Translations under genes and position numbers: made by a program
The notes under the pieces: model-generated
What the model was told of the DNA's origin: nothing
The model's database searches: none
Seen by the model: only the letters and a program-made list of their open reading frames with translations
From: Streptomyces katrae
GTDB taxonomy: Bacteria > Actinomycetota > Actinomycetes > Streptomycetales > Streptomycetaceae
NCBI RefSeq assembly: GCF_000717655.1
Contig: NZ_JNZY01000004.1
Coordinates: 186,001-250,000 of the forward strand
Length of the DNA: 64,000 nucleotides
Direction of reading: 5' to 3'
Shown here: in pieces, positions 26,397-35,181 of the stretch
Layout of the letters: every line of letters starts with the position of its first letter
Position numbering within the stretch: position 1 is the stretch's first letter

Positions 26397-28750
26397 CGGC
26401 GGGCCTGCTGCCTGAGGTAGGCCATCACGCCCTGGCGGAGGAAGCGGCGCAGGCTTTCGAGGGACTCGTCGGTGCCGTTCTCCACATCGGGGTCGATGCC
26501 CACCTCGTCGATCATGAGGGGGAGGTTCTCGTCGTCGGGGTCGTAGTCCTCCTCGTCGACACCGGCTCGTACGGCGTCCACCCGGATGCCGGCAAGCACG
26601 CTCGCCCGGGCAGCCACGTGGTCGATCTCGTCGGCCAGGGCGACGACGGCCCTCTCCCACGCGCCGATCTCCGCGAGCGGGTCGGCGCTTCCCCGGTCCC
26701 CCTCCGCGCCCGGGCCGTCCGGCCACAGCGGGACGGCGACGGCGGAGCGGAGGCCCTGGCCTTCCGGGTGGTCGCTGTCGCCGGCCCGGAAGCCGGGCGT
26801 CGGAATGGGTGCCGGGGATCCCGGGCCCGCGCCGGGCCTGCCGTCGATGCCGGGGGGCTTGGCCCAGGACCGCCGCAGCCACTCCTCCAGCATCTCCGCG
26901 CCGGTCGCCGGGTCGACCGGGACCACGGGCTCCTTGACGATGGCCGCGCGGACGATGGCTTCGAGCTGGTCGATTCCCTCGGCGGAGCGGGCCGCGTTCA
27001 TGACGACGACGTCCGCCTCGACCTTCATCACCCCGCCACGGCCGCCACGCCCGGTCAGGGTCATCGAGGACGGGTACCGGATCGTACGGGGCGTCCCGTC
27101 GGGGTGCGTGCCACCGTCCGGGCGGCGGTAGTTGCGCAGCGCGGGGTTCGCCGCGTGGGCGACGAGCGCGAGGACGGCCAGGGCCCGCTGGTGCCGTCCG
27201 ATACGGGTCCGCTTGGCCTGCAGGGCCGCCGCCAGCTCCCGCCGGGCGCCTTCGGCGATCTCCTCGACGTCCCGATCGATCAGCTCCGTCCAATTGCCGT
27301 CGTGCTGGGCGATGTCGCGCAGTTCCGGCTTGCGGAAGGAGCGGGCGGTCACGGCGGTGAACTGGCCCATCTCGCCGTCCCCTTCCAGACCTGCGACCAG
27401 ACCGGCCAGGGAGGCGGTGGTGGTCGCCGCCTGAAGGGGCGAGTTGGGCACCCGCAGCCGCTTGAGCGTCTCCCGCACCACGCCGTACCGGCTGGGGACG
27501 GCAGGATCGTCGACCACCGTGGAGACCATGACGTGCGTGGTGGCCACGACGCGGTTGCGATAGGGCATGCCCGACGGGTCGTCCTCCCACGGCACCTGCG
27601 TGTCTCCGAAGAAGACGTCCCGCTGCTCCTCGGCGAGGTAGTCGCGACGGACGAGGTCGTTGACGACCGTGCGGGCCTTGAAGGCCTCGTCGTCCGACTT
27701 CCCCCACAGGGTCGGGTTCTGACCCTTGACGTGGAAGCGGGCCATGTCGGCGTAGACCACGTCGTGAGCGCTGTTCCTCCGGTACGGATCGACGGCGATG
27801 CCGATGTCCATCCGGGCCGTCATCATGCGCAGCGTGGCCTGGGCCTCGGGTGGGGCGCCGTCGAGCCAGGCGTCCACCGCGGGCCTGCTCCGGCCCGTCG
27901 GCCAGACGGCGAAGGACGCGTCCTCGAAGCGCAGCGCGCGGTGGGCCGCGGCGATGCTCTCGGGGGTGTGCGGCCGGACGGTCAGGGAGCCGTCGTCCGC
28001 GTTCTCCCAGTGCATCGTGGACAGGTCCGCATGCGTGCCCATCAGTAGCCCCATGAAGGACTGGGCGACGCTCACCCGCGTCCATCCGTCGTCCGTCTCG
28101 ACGAGGTACCCGCGCTCGTCGTCCGACACGTACACGTCGTACAGGAAGCCGCGGATCGGCTCCCGGATCCCCTCCAGGGCCAGCGAGTCGGCGAACTCCT
28201 TCTCGGCTTCGTTTACGTACGCGTGCGGTACGCGGACCTCCTGCTGCGCCCTGGTGATGTTGATCAGATGCGCGGCGGACCGGGCCCGGATGCGCAGGCC
28301 GGAACCGACCTCGTGGATCAACGACTGACCGTGACCTCGCATGATCCGCTGGGCGGAGGCGGCCATGCGCGGCTGGACGGTGGCCGGGCGCACCATGGGG
28401 ACGCAGACCACGAGCTGGGCCACCGACAGCAGCCCGGCGTGGTTGCGCCGCCACTGCGCGCGGCGGACGGCGTCGATGTTCTCCCGGCCGCCGGCCGACA
28501 CCGCCTCGATGGCCCGGACGAACTCGGCGGGAGTCTCCTCGGACGCGCAGTCGTGGGCCTTGGCGTACCAGTCCATGACGGCCTTGCCGAGTTCGGTGGG
28601 CGGCTCCCCGTCGGAGAGGGCGGGCTCGCCCCGCATGGGCTCGAACTGCGGCGGCAGCATGGGGAAGACGCCGTCGAGCGGGACGGCGTCGGAGATCAGG
28701 TTCTCGTGGCGGGGGTCAAGGAACCGGAAGGTGCTCTTGCGGGCAGCCAT
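26393..28750 (-). CDS. Large protein with a ParB-like N-terminal region, coupled to a helicase
   Basis: A 785-residue protein starting at ATG 28750 (GAGGAGG-type ribosome site AGGAGGTCGCC). Residues about 172-235 resemble a ParB/Srx-type domain: VNEAEKEFADSLALEGIREP, then GYLVETDDGWTRVSVAQSF in place of the usual eGxRR stretch. The rest shows no enzyme motif I know. There is a conserved-looking block TGRGGRGGVMKVEADVVVM near residue 575, a Gly/Pro-rich spacer (about 640-665), and an acidic tail (DEEDYDPDDENLPLMIDEV). It is first in a two-gene unit with the SNF2 helicase. It is not a chromosome-partition ParB: there is no parA and no HTH pair. Confidence 0.7.
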   Translation of the reverse strand: MAARKSTFRFLDPRHENLISDAVPLDGVFPMLPPQFEPMRGEPALSDGEPPTELGKAVMDWYAKAHDCASEETPAEFVRAIEAVSAGGRENIDAVRRAQWRRNHAGLLSVAQLVVCVPMVRPATVQPRMAASAQRIMRGHGQSLIHEVGSGLRIRARSAAHLINITRAQQEVRVPHAYVNEAEKEFADSLALEGIREPIRGFLYDVYVSDDERGYLVETDDGWTRVSVAQSFMGLLMGTHADLSTMHWENADDGSLTVRPHTPESIAAAHRALRFEDASFAVWPTGRSRPAVDAWLDGAPPEAQATLRMMTARMDIGIAVDPYRRNSAHDVVYADMARFHVKGQNPTLWGKSDDEAFKARTVVNDLVRRDYLAEEQRDVFFGDTQVPWEDDPSGMPYRNRVVATTHVMVSTVVDDPAVPSRYGVVRETLKRLRVPNSPLQAATTTASLAGLVAGLEGDGEMGQFTAVTARSFRKPELRDIAQHDGNWTELIDRDVEEIAEGARRELAAALQAKRTRIGRHQRALAVLALVAHAANPALRNYRRPDGGTHPDGTPRTIRYPSSMTLTGRGGRGGVMKVEADVVVMNAARSAEGIDQLEAIVRAAIVKEPVVPVDPATGAEMLEEWLRRSWAKPPGIDGRPGAGPGSPAPIPTPGFRAGDSDHPEGQGLRSAVAVPLWPDGPGAEGDRGSADPLAEIGAWERAVVALADEIDHVAARASVLAGIRVDAVRAGVDEEDYDPDDENLPLMIDEVGIDPDVENGTDESLESLRRFLRQGVMAYLRQQARR

Positions 28751-29204
28751 GGATGGCGACCTCCTCAGGGTCGACACCCGATCACAGCGCGATGCCCGTA
28801 CACGGGTACGCGTACGGGAGGGCACGGTGAAGAACGGGTGCGTCGTCGGTGTGTCGAAGGAGCGCGGAACTCAACTTCATGACGACGCAAGCGCCGCCTC
28901 CACAGACCGTCACCAGAGCCGGCCAGGCGCGTCGCCAGCTGCGGCGTGCGAGGGCGGATGGACTCCCGATGATGTGGAGCGACCACCCGTCGGAGGTGGT
29001 TGCGCAGCAGACCGTAGCCGACAACACGTCAACTCGCGGGCCGAACACGGTATTTGGAATAAGTGAGCGACGAGTTCCGGCCACACCGCATTCAGGATGT
29101 GCCGGACGCCAGGGCGTACGTGGGCGGATCGCATCGGGTCAACGCCGGCACATCGCGACGGCGACCGCGGCGAGCGACCCGCCGTCGGCCGAGGTGGGGC
29201 GAGT
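28751..29204. other. Long gene-poor stretch upstream of the ParB-like/helicase unit
   Basis: About 450 bases. Short reading frames exist on both strands but none has a good ribosome site or codon bias. The minus strand should carry the promoter of the ParB-like gene. A TTGACG box at 29032-29027, within CGTCAACTCGC, is identical in 11 bases to a site at 33999-34009 upstream of the PLC-like gene, but no matching -10 box is evident. Confidence 0.4.
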
Positions 29205-29233
29205 GGCCGCCCGCCCCCGCGGAGCGGGCGGCC
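29205..29233 (-). terminator. Terminator of the S1 protease gene
   Basis: A perfect 10-bp stem GGCCGCCCGC (29205-29214) with GCGGGCGGCC (29224-29233), starting eight bases after the stop codon. Confidence 0.7.
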
Positions 29234-29240
29234 GGTCGCG

Positions 29241-30074
29241 CTACGGCTTCGGCAGGGCGCAGCCCGCCCGGTTCAGGTCGATCTTGTTGCCCGCGCCGAT
29301 GCAGGGGACGATGAGGTACGTCTCCTGGGCGTAGTTGATGCCCTGGCGGACGGTGACGTTGCCGCTCTCGTCCACCTCGCACGGGTTGTTCTCAGTGCAG
29401 CGCTGCCCGTCCTCATTGCCCGTGTTGTTGACGGCGACGACCTTGCCCGTCGTCGTGTCGATCACCGGGGAGCCCGAGGTTCCGCCGATGGTGTTGCAGG
29501 ACGAGGTGTAGCGGACGGAGTCCTTCCAGGTCCATTCGCCCTCCTTGAGGCGGTACGCGAACCCGTCCACGTTGCAGCTGTAGATCCGCTTCCAGTACCC
29601 GGACACGACCTTGATCGCCGTGCCCTGGACCGGGCGGGCGTCGTTCAGGGTGAGCGCGCTGATGCCGTACTGGCTCTGGATCTGCGCGTACGTCTTGGTC
29701 AGCTGGTAGACCGAGATGTCCGTGTCGGTCATCGTCGCGTACGCGATCTTGCTGGCCCGCAGCGTCGCCACGCGCGAGCCCGACGCGTTGAGCAGCGAGA
29801 ACGAGCGGCTGGACGGCTGGTCCTTGACGACCTCGCCCGGCCCCGGGAAGCCGGTCTCGATGCAGTGCCCGTTGGAGAGGACGAGCGCCGGGTCGGTCGG
29901 CAGGGAGCCGGGGGCGCGGACGACGGAGCCGGAGCAGTTGCTGAGCGCGACCGTCCCCGCGTAGTTCACGGTGACGGCCGCCGCGGCCTGGTCCCGGGGT
30001 GCGGCGACGGCCGGGGCTGCCGCCGCTCCTGTCAGGAGCAGCGCGAGCAGGGCGCCGGCGAGAGGCTTGTTCAT
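29241..30074 (-). CDS. Secreted trypsin-like serine protease
   Basis: A 277-residue secreted S1-type protease. The signal peptide MNKPLAGALLALLLTGAAAA ends near AVAAP. The triad is His in LSNGHCIE, Asp in MTDTDISVYQL and Ser in GGTSGSPVID. Cys pairs (SCNTIGG, QRCTENNPCEV, LIVPCIGAGN) suggest disulphides in the extracellular form. No propeptide beyond about 10-15 residues is evident. It is a single gene with its own terminator. Substrate specificity cannot be read from the sequence. Confidence 0.9.
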   Translation of the reverse strand: MNKPLAGALLALLLTGAAAAPAVAAPRDQAAAAVTVNYAGTVALSNCSGSVVRAPGSLPTDPALVLSNGHCIETGFPGPGEVVKDQPSSRSFSLLNASGSRVATLRASKIAYATMTDTDISVYQLTKTYAQIQSQYGISALTLNDARPVQGTAIKVVSGYWKRIYSCNVDGFAYRLKEGEWTWKDSVRYTSSCNTIGGTSGSPVIDTTTGKVVAVNNTGNEDGQRCTENNPCEVDESGNVTVRQGINYAQETYLIVPCIGAGNKIDLNRAGCALPKP

Positions 30075-30212
30075 GTGGGGGTTCCCCTCTGATGACGAAG
30101 AGCAACCGAAGATCCTCCGGTTGTCATGTGCATTGTTGGGATGTCCGCCTCAACTCACAAGCCCGTACGCCGAGTTGGCAGAGGCCACACCGGTATCGGG
30201 TTCCGGCCATGA

Positions 30213-30974
30213 TCAGCGCAGCAGACGCTCCCGCAGCCGGGCCTTCGTCGCGGGCGTGATCCCGACGCGCGTGGCGAGATAGCCGGCCGCCGAGCCATAG
30301 CGCGTGGTCAGATCGGCGAGGACGAGGGAGAGGATCGTCGCCGGGGCACGGCCGTACGACGGCCAGCGCATGGTGCGGCCCGGGTTGGCCGCGTGCCAGT
30401 CGGCCGTGAGGCGGGCGGTGGCCAGCTCGGTGAGCGCGAAATCGGCCAGGATCTCCTCCTCGGACACCTCGAGGAGCGTCAGGACGAAAGCGGCGATCAG
30501 GCCGGTGCGGTCCTTGCCGGAGGTGCAGTGGAAGACCGTCGGGCCGGGGTCGGCGGCGATGAGCTCGATGGCCCCGCGGATCTCCTCGACGCCGTCCTCG
30601 GTCACCTCGGCGAACCGGTCGGCCAGGTACCGCCAGGGGTCGATGCCGGGGTCGATCGCGGCCTGGTCGTACGGGCGGTGCTCGATGCTCAGGTTGGCGT
30701 ACCTGAACCGCCCGGCCTCCGGGATCCGGCCCTTCGCCTCGATCTCCCAGGGGTAGCGCAGGTCGATGACGGTCCGTATGCCCAGCCCGAGGAAGCGCTC
30801 CCAGTCGGCGCCCGCCAGCTTCCCGAGGGAGTCGGAGCGGTAGAGCGTGCCCCAGGCGACGGTGCGGCCGTCGGCCGAGCGGTAGCCGCCCAGGTCACGG
30901 AAGTTGTGCAGGCGCTCGAACTCGATGTGGCGGCGGTACGTGTCCGCGGGCGGCTCGATGGTGCGGTCGGTCAA
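30213..30974 (-). CDS. Tyrosine-specific protein phosphatase (CX5R type)
   Basis: A 253-residue cytosolic phosphatase of the bacterial PTP/MptpB-like family. The P-loop FHCTSGKDRTG holds the nucleophilic Cys and the phosphate-binding Arg. The N-terminal FERLHNFRDLGGYRSADG is the family opening, and TVIDLRYPWEIEAKG follows. In related enzymes the conserved Lys of the P-loop broadens specificity to phosphoinositides. It is monocistronic, upstream on the minus strand of the O-methyltransferase region but not coupled to it. Confidence 0.9.
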   Translation of the reverse strand: MTDRTIEPPADTYRRHIEFERLHNFRDLGGYRSADGRTVAWGTLYRSDSLGKLAGADWERFLGLGIRTVIDLRYPWEIEAKGRIPEAGRFRYANLSIEHRPYDQAAIDPGIDPWRYLADRFAEVTEDGVEEIRGAIELIAADPGPTVFHCTSGKDRTGLIAAFVLTLLEVSEEEILADFALTELATARLTADWHAANPGRTMRWPSYGRAPATILSLVLADLTTRYGSAAGYLATRVGITPATKARLRERLLR

Positions 30975-31022
30975 CTGGGGCTCCTCAGAGTGGGGTTGTC
31001 ACCCCAGGATGCCCCACGGTCC

Positions 31023-31691
31023 TTACCGCTTGCGCGCGAGCGTGAGACCGTCCGCGATCGGGAGCATCACCGACTCGACGCGCTCGTCGGCCCGTACGTG
31101 CGCGTTGAACTCCCGGATGGCCAGGGCGTTCCCCCGGGCGTCCGCGTGCACCGCATCTCCCCCGTACAGGACGTTGTCGGCGAGGATCAGCCCGCCGGGG
31201 CGCAGGCGCGGCACGAGCTCGTCCCAGTAGGCGCGGTAGCCGGACTTGTCGGCGTCCAGGAAGGCCAGGTCGACCACCGGCTCCCGGGGGAGCGCGCGGA
31301 GCGTCTCCAGCGCCGGGGCGATCGCGAGCTCGATCCGGTCGCCGACCCCGGCCGCTTTCCAGGCCTCCTGGGCGATCGACGTCCACTCCTCGGAGACGTC
31401 ACAGGTCAGGACCCGCCCGCCGGGCACCAGGCCCGCGGCCAGGGCGAGCGTCGAATAGCCGGTGAACGTGCCGACCTCGACGATCCGACGGGCGCCGAGC
31501 ATCTTGCCCAGCAAGGTGAGGAAGACGCCCTGCTCGTGCGGGACCTGCATCTGCGCCTCGCGGCCGAGCGCGCGGGTCCGCTCGACGAGCTCCTCCTGGA
31601 CGAGGCTCGGCGGCTCGGCCTGAGCGACCAGATACCCGTACACCTCGTGGGTGAGGTGCACCGTCTTCACTTCGTCGACGTCCCTGTCCAT
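31023..31691 (-). CDS. SAM-dependent O-methyltransferase (class I, caffeoyl-CoA type)
   Basis: A 222-residue cation-dependent O-methyltransferase. The SAM motif is VEVGTFTGYSTLALA, followed by GRVLTCDVSEEW; the metal/substrate motif is FLDADKSGYRAYWDEL, and ILADNVLYGGDAV completes the fold. ATG 31691 follows GAAGGGACG; the longer frame back to 31763 would begin in an Arg-rich leader with no ribosome site. The substrate is likely a catechol-type hydroxyl but is not known. Confidence 0.9.
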   Translation of the reverse strand: MDRDVDEVKTVHLTHEVYGYLVAQAEPPSLVQEELVERTRALGREAQMQVPHEQGVFLTLLGKMLGARRIVEVGTFTGYSTLALAAGLVPGGRVLTCDVSEEWTSIAQEAWKAAGVGDRIELAIAPALETLRALPREPVVDLAFLDADKSGYRAYWDELVPRLRPGGLILADNVLYGGDAVHADARGNALAIREFNAHVRADERVESVMLPIADGLTLARKR

Positions 31692-31785
31692 GTCGTACGT
31701 CCCTTCGCGAGTCCCGTGCGTACGCCTTCGGGACTGCCCAACGACAGCGCCCCGGAGCGGCAACGGGCCGCCCCGGGCGGGGCCG

Positions 31786-32856
31786 TCAGGCCATCGGGTG
31801 GAGCGCCGCGTACTCGAGCGGGGCCGACGGGTCGATCGTGAGGTCGTACGGCGCCGGCTCCGCGCCCGCGCGGACCAGCAGGTCGCCGATCGCCGCGATC
31901 ATCGCGCCGTTGTCCGTGCACAACGTCATGGGCGGCACCCGCAGTTCGATGCCCGCGGAGGCGCAGCGCCGTTCCGCCAGGGCACGGACGCGCGAGTTGG
32001 CCGCCACGCCGCCGACCACCACCAGCGTCCTCACGTCGTACGCCGTGCAGGCCGCGACCGCCTTGCGGGTCAGGACGTCGGCCACCGCCTCCTGGAGCGA
32101 GGCCGCGCCGTCGGCGACCGGCAGCCGCGCCCCGCGCTGGCGGTGGCCCTCGGCCCAGCGGGCGGCGGCCGTCTTCAGCCCGGAGAAGGAGAAGGAGTAC
32201 GCACACGGGTCCTCCCCGCGCGGCCCGCCGGTCAGCGGCCGGGGGAACGGCACGGCCTGCGGGTTCCCGCCCCGCGCCGCCCGGTCGATGGCCGGCCCGC
32301 CCGGATACGGCAGGCCGAACACCCGGGCCACCTTGTCGAAGCACTCCCCGGCCGCGTCGTCCAGGGTGTCCCCGAGGTGCAGGATCGGCTCCCGTACGAG
32401 GTCCCGTACGAGCAGCAGCGAGGTGTGCCCGCCGGAGACGATCAGCACCACGCAGGGCTCGGGAAGCGGCCCGTGCTCGAGGGTGTCCGCGGCGACGTGC
32501 CCGGCGAGGTGGTGTACCCCGTACAGCGGTACGCCGAGCGCGTACGCGAGGGTCTTGGCCCCGGCCAGTCCGACCTGGAGCGCGCCGGAGAGGCCGGGTC
32601 CGGTGGTGACGGCCACCGCGTCGAGCTGGTCCGCGCGCAGTCCGGCCCGGTCGAGGGCCTGGCGGACCACCGGGTTGAAGGCGTGCAGGTGGGCGCGGGC
32701 CGCGATCTCGGGGACGACCCCGCCGAAGCGGGCGTGCTCGTCCATGCTCGACGCGACGACGTGCGCGAGGAGGCGGCCGCCCTGCACGATGCCCGCGCCC
32801 GTCTCGTCGCAGGACGACTCGATGCCGAGCACCACCGGAGAACCCGCCACCGCCAT
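31786..32856 (-). CDS. tsaD: tRNA N6-threonylcarbamoyladenosine transferase TsaD
   Basis: A 356-residue essential enzyme that transfers the threonylcarbamoyl group to A37 of ANN-decoding tRNAs, with TsaB and TsaE. The start [13 protein letters not shown], metal ligands in ARAHLHAF, the ATP-site motifs [11 protein letters not shown] and [17 protein letters not shown], and [12 protein letters not shown] with CTDNGAMIA are all present. ATG 32856 was chosen over the much longer open frame that runs into the upstream gene. It is preceded by the palindrome at 32870-32904. TsaB and TsaE genes are not adjacent, which is unusual, as they often cluster. Confidence 0.95.
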   Translation of the reverse strand: MAVAGSPVVLGIESSCDETGAGIVQGGRLLAHVVASSMDEHARFGGVVPEIAARAHLHAFNPVVRQALDRAGLRADQLDAVAVTTGPGLSGALQVGLAGAKTLAYALGVPLYGVHHLAGHVAADTLEHGPLPEPCVVLIVSGGHTSLLLVRDLVREPILHLGDTLDDAAGECFDKVARVFGLPYPGGPAIDRAARGGNPQAVPFPRPLTGGPRGEDPCAYSFSFSGLKTAAARWAEGHRQRGARLPVADGAASLQEAVADVLTRKAVAACTAYDVRTLVVVGGVAANSRVRALAERRCASAGIELRVPPMTLCTDNGAMIAAIGDLLVRAGAEPAPYDLTIDPSAPLEYAALHPMA

Positions 32857-32869
32857 CACACCTGCACCC

Positions 32870-32904
32870 GTACCCTTATTGCGAATATTTTGCAATAAGG
32901 GTAC
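32870..32904 (-). promoter_or_regulatory. Fur/Nur-box-like inverted repeat between the PLC-like gene and tsaD
   Basis: A perfect 13-bp inverted repeat, GTACCCTTATTGC (32870-32882) and GCAATAAGGGTAC (32892-32904), with the 9-base AT-rich centre GAATATTTT. The middle 17 bases, TTGCGAATATTTTGCAA (32879-32895), fit the Nur-type layout TTGCxx-N5-xxGCAA. It starts at the stop codon of the PLC-like gene and ends 13 bases before tsaD. It may be an operator, an AT-rich terminator, or both. Confidence 0.5.
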
Positions 32905-33962
32905 TAGCCTCGCGGAACCACCGTCGCCAGCACCGACGGCAGCGGGTACCAGTCCGCCGAGGCGATGGACGCGTGGTGCCGGGCCATCAGGCCGACCCGG
33001 TCCCGGGCCTGGGCCTCGGTCGGGTGCACCCCGTCGATGGCGGGCGCCACGCCGTGGGCGTCGGTGGCGATCAGCAGATAGTGGTTGCGGTCGTACCAGG
33101 CGGTGTCCACGGAGCCGCCCGCGTACGCGCTCGCGTCCCCGTCGAAGACCACGAACCAGGGGCGGAGCGTCGCGTCGGCGTACCGGCCGCGCGGGTCGCC
33201 GGCCTCGGCCCGGTGCACGGCGGGGAAGGCGGCGGCCTGGCCGAGCCGGCCCGCGGCGGCGAGGGAACGCAGGTGCTGGGCGTACTCCCGGTCGGTCCAC
33301 AGGGTGTCACCCGCGTTGCCCTCCTCCAGCGTGCCGGGGATCAGCTCCACCAGGAACTTCCCGGCCATCGCGGCGCGGCTCGGCCAGGCGCCGGCCCGGG
33401 CGGCGCTGTCCAGGTCGGGATGGCCGGCGGCGAGCCGGCCGGGGCGGTAGACGGCGTCGCCGAGCTTCGAGGCCAGCAGCGCGTCGAGTTCGGCCGGGCC
33501 GCGCCCGAGGTTGGCGGCGAAGCCGTCCTTGAGCTCCAGCTTGAGGACGACCGGGCGGTGACCGGGGTGGGCGTCGTGCCAGCTGCGGATGTCGGAGCGG
33601 CAGCCCGCGAGGTTCTGGTTGCGGGACTTGGTGCGCAGCTGGGCGGGGCTCGTGGCGTTCTCGCAGTTGTTGTCGTTGCCGAAGGGGTTGTCGTGGGCGA
33701 CCCGCCAGGAGCTGCCGAAGAAGTTGGTCCACACGTCGAGTTCCAGCATCGCGGCGCCCGAGTCGAGGGCGTCCGCGAAGTACGGGTACTTGGCCTTCTC
33801 GTACGCGTTGTGCACGCCGACGCCGGTCGATCCCGCGTACGGGAGGTCGGCGGCGGCTCCTGCCGCCTTGGCGGCGGCCCCTGCGGGGGCCGTGGCCAGG
33901 ACGAGGGCCAGGGCCGCGAGGCCCGCCGCCACCGCGCCCGCCATCCGGTTCCGCATTCCCAT
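32904..33962 (-). CDS. Secreted PI-PLC X-domain phosphodiesterase-like protein
   Basis: A 352-residue secreted protein. The signal peptide is [20 protein letters not shown] with cleavage near AGAAA. The TIM-barrel of phosphatidylinositol-specific phospholipase C is seen in [11 protein letters not shown] (first catalytic His), [19 protein letters not shown] (second His) and [12 protein letters not shown]. The domain suggests phosphodiester cleavage of inositol lipids or related head groups. ATG 33962 was selected because it opens with the signal peptide; the upstream extension to 34082 overlaps a promoter region. It is upstream of tsaD on the same strand. Confidence 0.82.
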   Translation of the reverse strand: MGMRNRMAGAVAAGLAALALVLATAPAGAAAKAAGAAADLPYAGSTGVGVHNAYEKAKYPYFADALDSGAAMLELDVWTNFFGSSWRVAHDNPFGNDNNCENATSPAQLRTKSRNQNLAGCRSDIRSWHDAHPGHRPVVLKLELKDGFAANLGRGPAELDALLASKLGDAVYRPGRLAAGHPDLDSAARAGAWPSRAAMAGKFLVELIPGTLEEGNAGDTLWTDREYAQHLRSLAAAGRLGQAAAFPAVHRAEAGDPRGRYADATLRPWFVVFDGDASAYAGGSVDTAWYDRNHYLLIATDAHGVAPAIDGVHPTEAQARDRVGLMARHHASIASADWYPLPSVLATVVPRG

Positions 33963-34000
33963 GCTTTCGGCTCCTGTTCGCCCAGTCAGTGCGCCATCCG

Positions 34001-34029
34001 TCAACTCGCCGGGAGAGTAAGCGAGTTGA
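34001..34029 (-). repeat. Inverted repeat at the PLC-like gene promoter
   Basis: TCAACTCGC (34001-34009) and GCGAGTTGA (34021-34029), perfect 9-bp arms, 11-bp spacer. The left arm overlaps a TTGACG -35 box on the minus strand (34004-33999), so it may be an operator. Confidence 0.5.
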
Positions 34030-34171
34030 GTGACGTCCGGAAGGACGGCGGATGACGGGCGTCCGGCTGTGAGAACGGACACGTTCCGGATCCGGAACTG
34101 TCGTCGCCACGCCGTCCGTCGAACAGGGGGCGATCGGGGTGCCGATCGCGGTTTGCGGGCGGGAGTGCCAC

Positions 34172-35170
34172 ATGTTCACCAAGGTTCACGGGCGGGCCGT
34201 ACGGGTCTCCCTGCTCGTCGGCCTGTGCTGCGCGGCGCTGATCGGGGGTGCCGGCTTCCTGTGGGAGCTGCGCGGCATCACGGCGCACCTCGCGGACGGG
34301 GATCCCGCGGAGGGGAGCTACGTACAGGACCCGGAGCAGGCCGACCGCGCGGCGGCGGCCGTACTGGACGGCCTGGCGCGGGACGTTCCGGCGCGGCAGG
34401 CTCCGGTACGGGAGGCTCCCGCGCCGGAATCCGCCCCGCCGGGCCCGGCCCCTCAGGGCACGGACGGCCCCCCGGCCGGCGTGCACTGGCGGTCGGGCGG
34501 CTGGCAGCCCTCCGACCCCCTGGTCGCGCGGCCCGCAGCCGCGGAGCCCGCGACCGGGGCGCTGTTCTCACCCGGCGAGGACGGGGACCAGGACCACCAC
34601 TGCTCGGCCGCCGTGGTCCACTCGCCCGGCGGCGACCTCATCGCCACCGCCGCCCACTGCGTGTACCGCGGGATCTTCGGCTTCCGTACGAACCTCGCCT
34701 TCGCCCCGGGCTACCGGGACGGCGAGGCCCCGTACGGGATCTGGGTGCCGACCCGGATCGACGTGGACCCCCGGTGGACCGAGGACCAGGACCCCGACCA
34801 CGACGTGGCCTTCCTCCGGATGCGCCGGCCCGGCCGTCCCGGCGAGCGCCTGGAGGACGCCACCGGGGCCCATACGATCCGGTTCCGGCCCGAGCTGCCC
34901 GCGCCGGCCCGGGTCGTGGGCTATCCGAACGACACCGAGCATCCGGTGGAGTGCTTCAACACCGCCCGCGCCGCGGGGCCCGCGCAGCTGCGGCTGGACT
35001 GCGCGGACGTACCCGACGGCACGAGCGGTGGTCCGGTGCTGACCGACGCGCACACCCTCATCGGGGTGGTCGGCGGCCGCGACGGGGGCGGGGACGAGAC
35101 GACCTCGTACAGCAGCCGCTTCGACGAGGCGGTACGCGCCCTGTACGAGCGGGCCGTGGCGGCCGGCTAG
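34172..35170 (+). CDS. Membrane-anchored or secreted S1-family serine protease
   Basis: A 332-residue protein with an N-terminal hydrophobic segment (VSLLVGLCCAALIGGAGFLW) after a basic start, then a Pro/Ala-rich stalk (about 60-115) and a protease domain. The triad is His in LIATAAHCVYRG, Asp in DHDVAFLRM and Ser in DGTSGGPVL. The lack of a clear Ala-x-Ala site suggests a signal anchor. ATG 34172 follows GGGAG; GTG 34139 is the alternative. A 14-bp palindrome TTCCGGATCCGGAA lies upstream at 34084-34097. Confidence 0.88.
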   Translation: MFTKVHGRAVRVSLLVGLCCAALIGGAGFLWELRGITAHLADGDPAEGSYVQDPEQADRAAAAVLDGLARDVPARQAPVREAPAPESAPPGPAPQGTDGPPAGVHWRSGGWQPSDPLVARPAAAEPATGALFSPGEDGDQDHHCSAAVVHSPGGDLIATAAHCVYRGIFGFRTNLAFAPGYRDGEAPYGIWVPTRIDVDPRWTEDQDPDHDVAFLRMRRPGRPGERLEDATGAHTIRFRPELPAPARVVGYPNDTEHPVECFNTARAAGPAQLRLDCADVPDGTSGGPVLTDAHTLIGVVGGRDGGGDETTSYSSRFDEAVRALYERAVAAG

Positions 35171-35181
35171 ACGAGACGCCC

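Noticed and set aside
26397..28454. N-terminal extension of the helicase frame over the ParB-like gene
   Set aside because: That part is Arg/Pro/Gly low-complexity in a different frame from the well-formed ParB-like protein. GTG 26396 with the GTGA overlap is the sensible start.
28782..29084. 100-codon minus-strand frame ahead of the ParB-like gene
   Set aside because: No ribosome site, no domain, ordinary codon bias absent; treated as upstream region.
34084..34097. Palindrome TTCCGGATCCGGAA taken as a sixth site of the glyoxylate regulon
   Set aside because: The spacer is 4 bp rather than 5 bp and the gene downstream is an unrelated protease, so it was not included.
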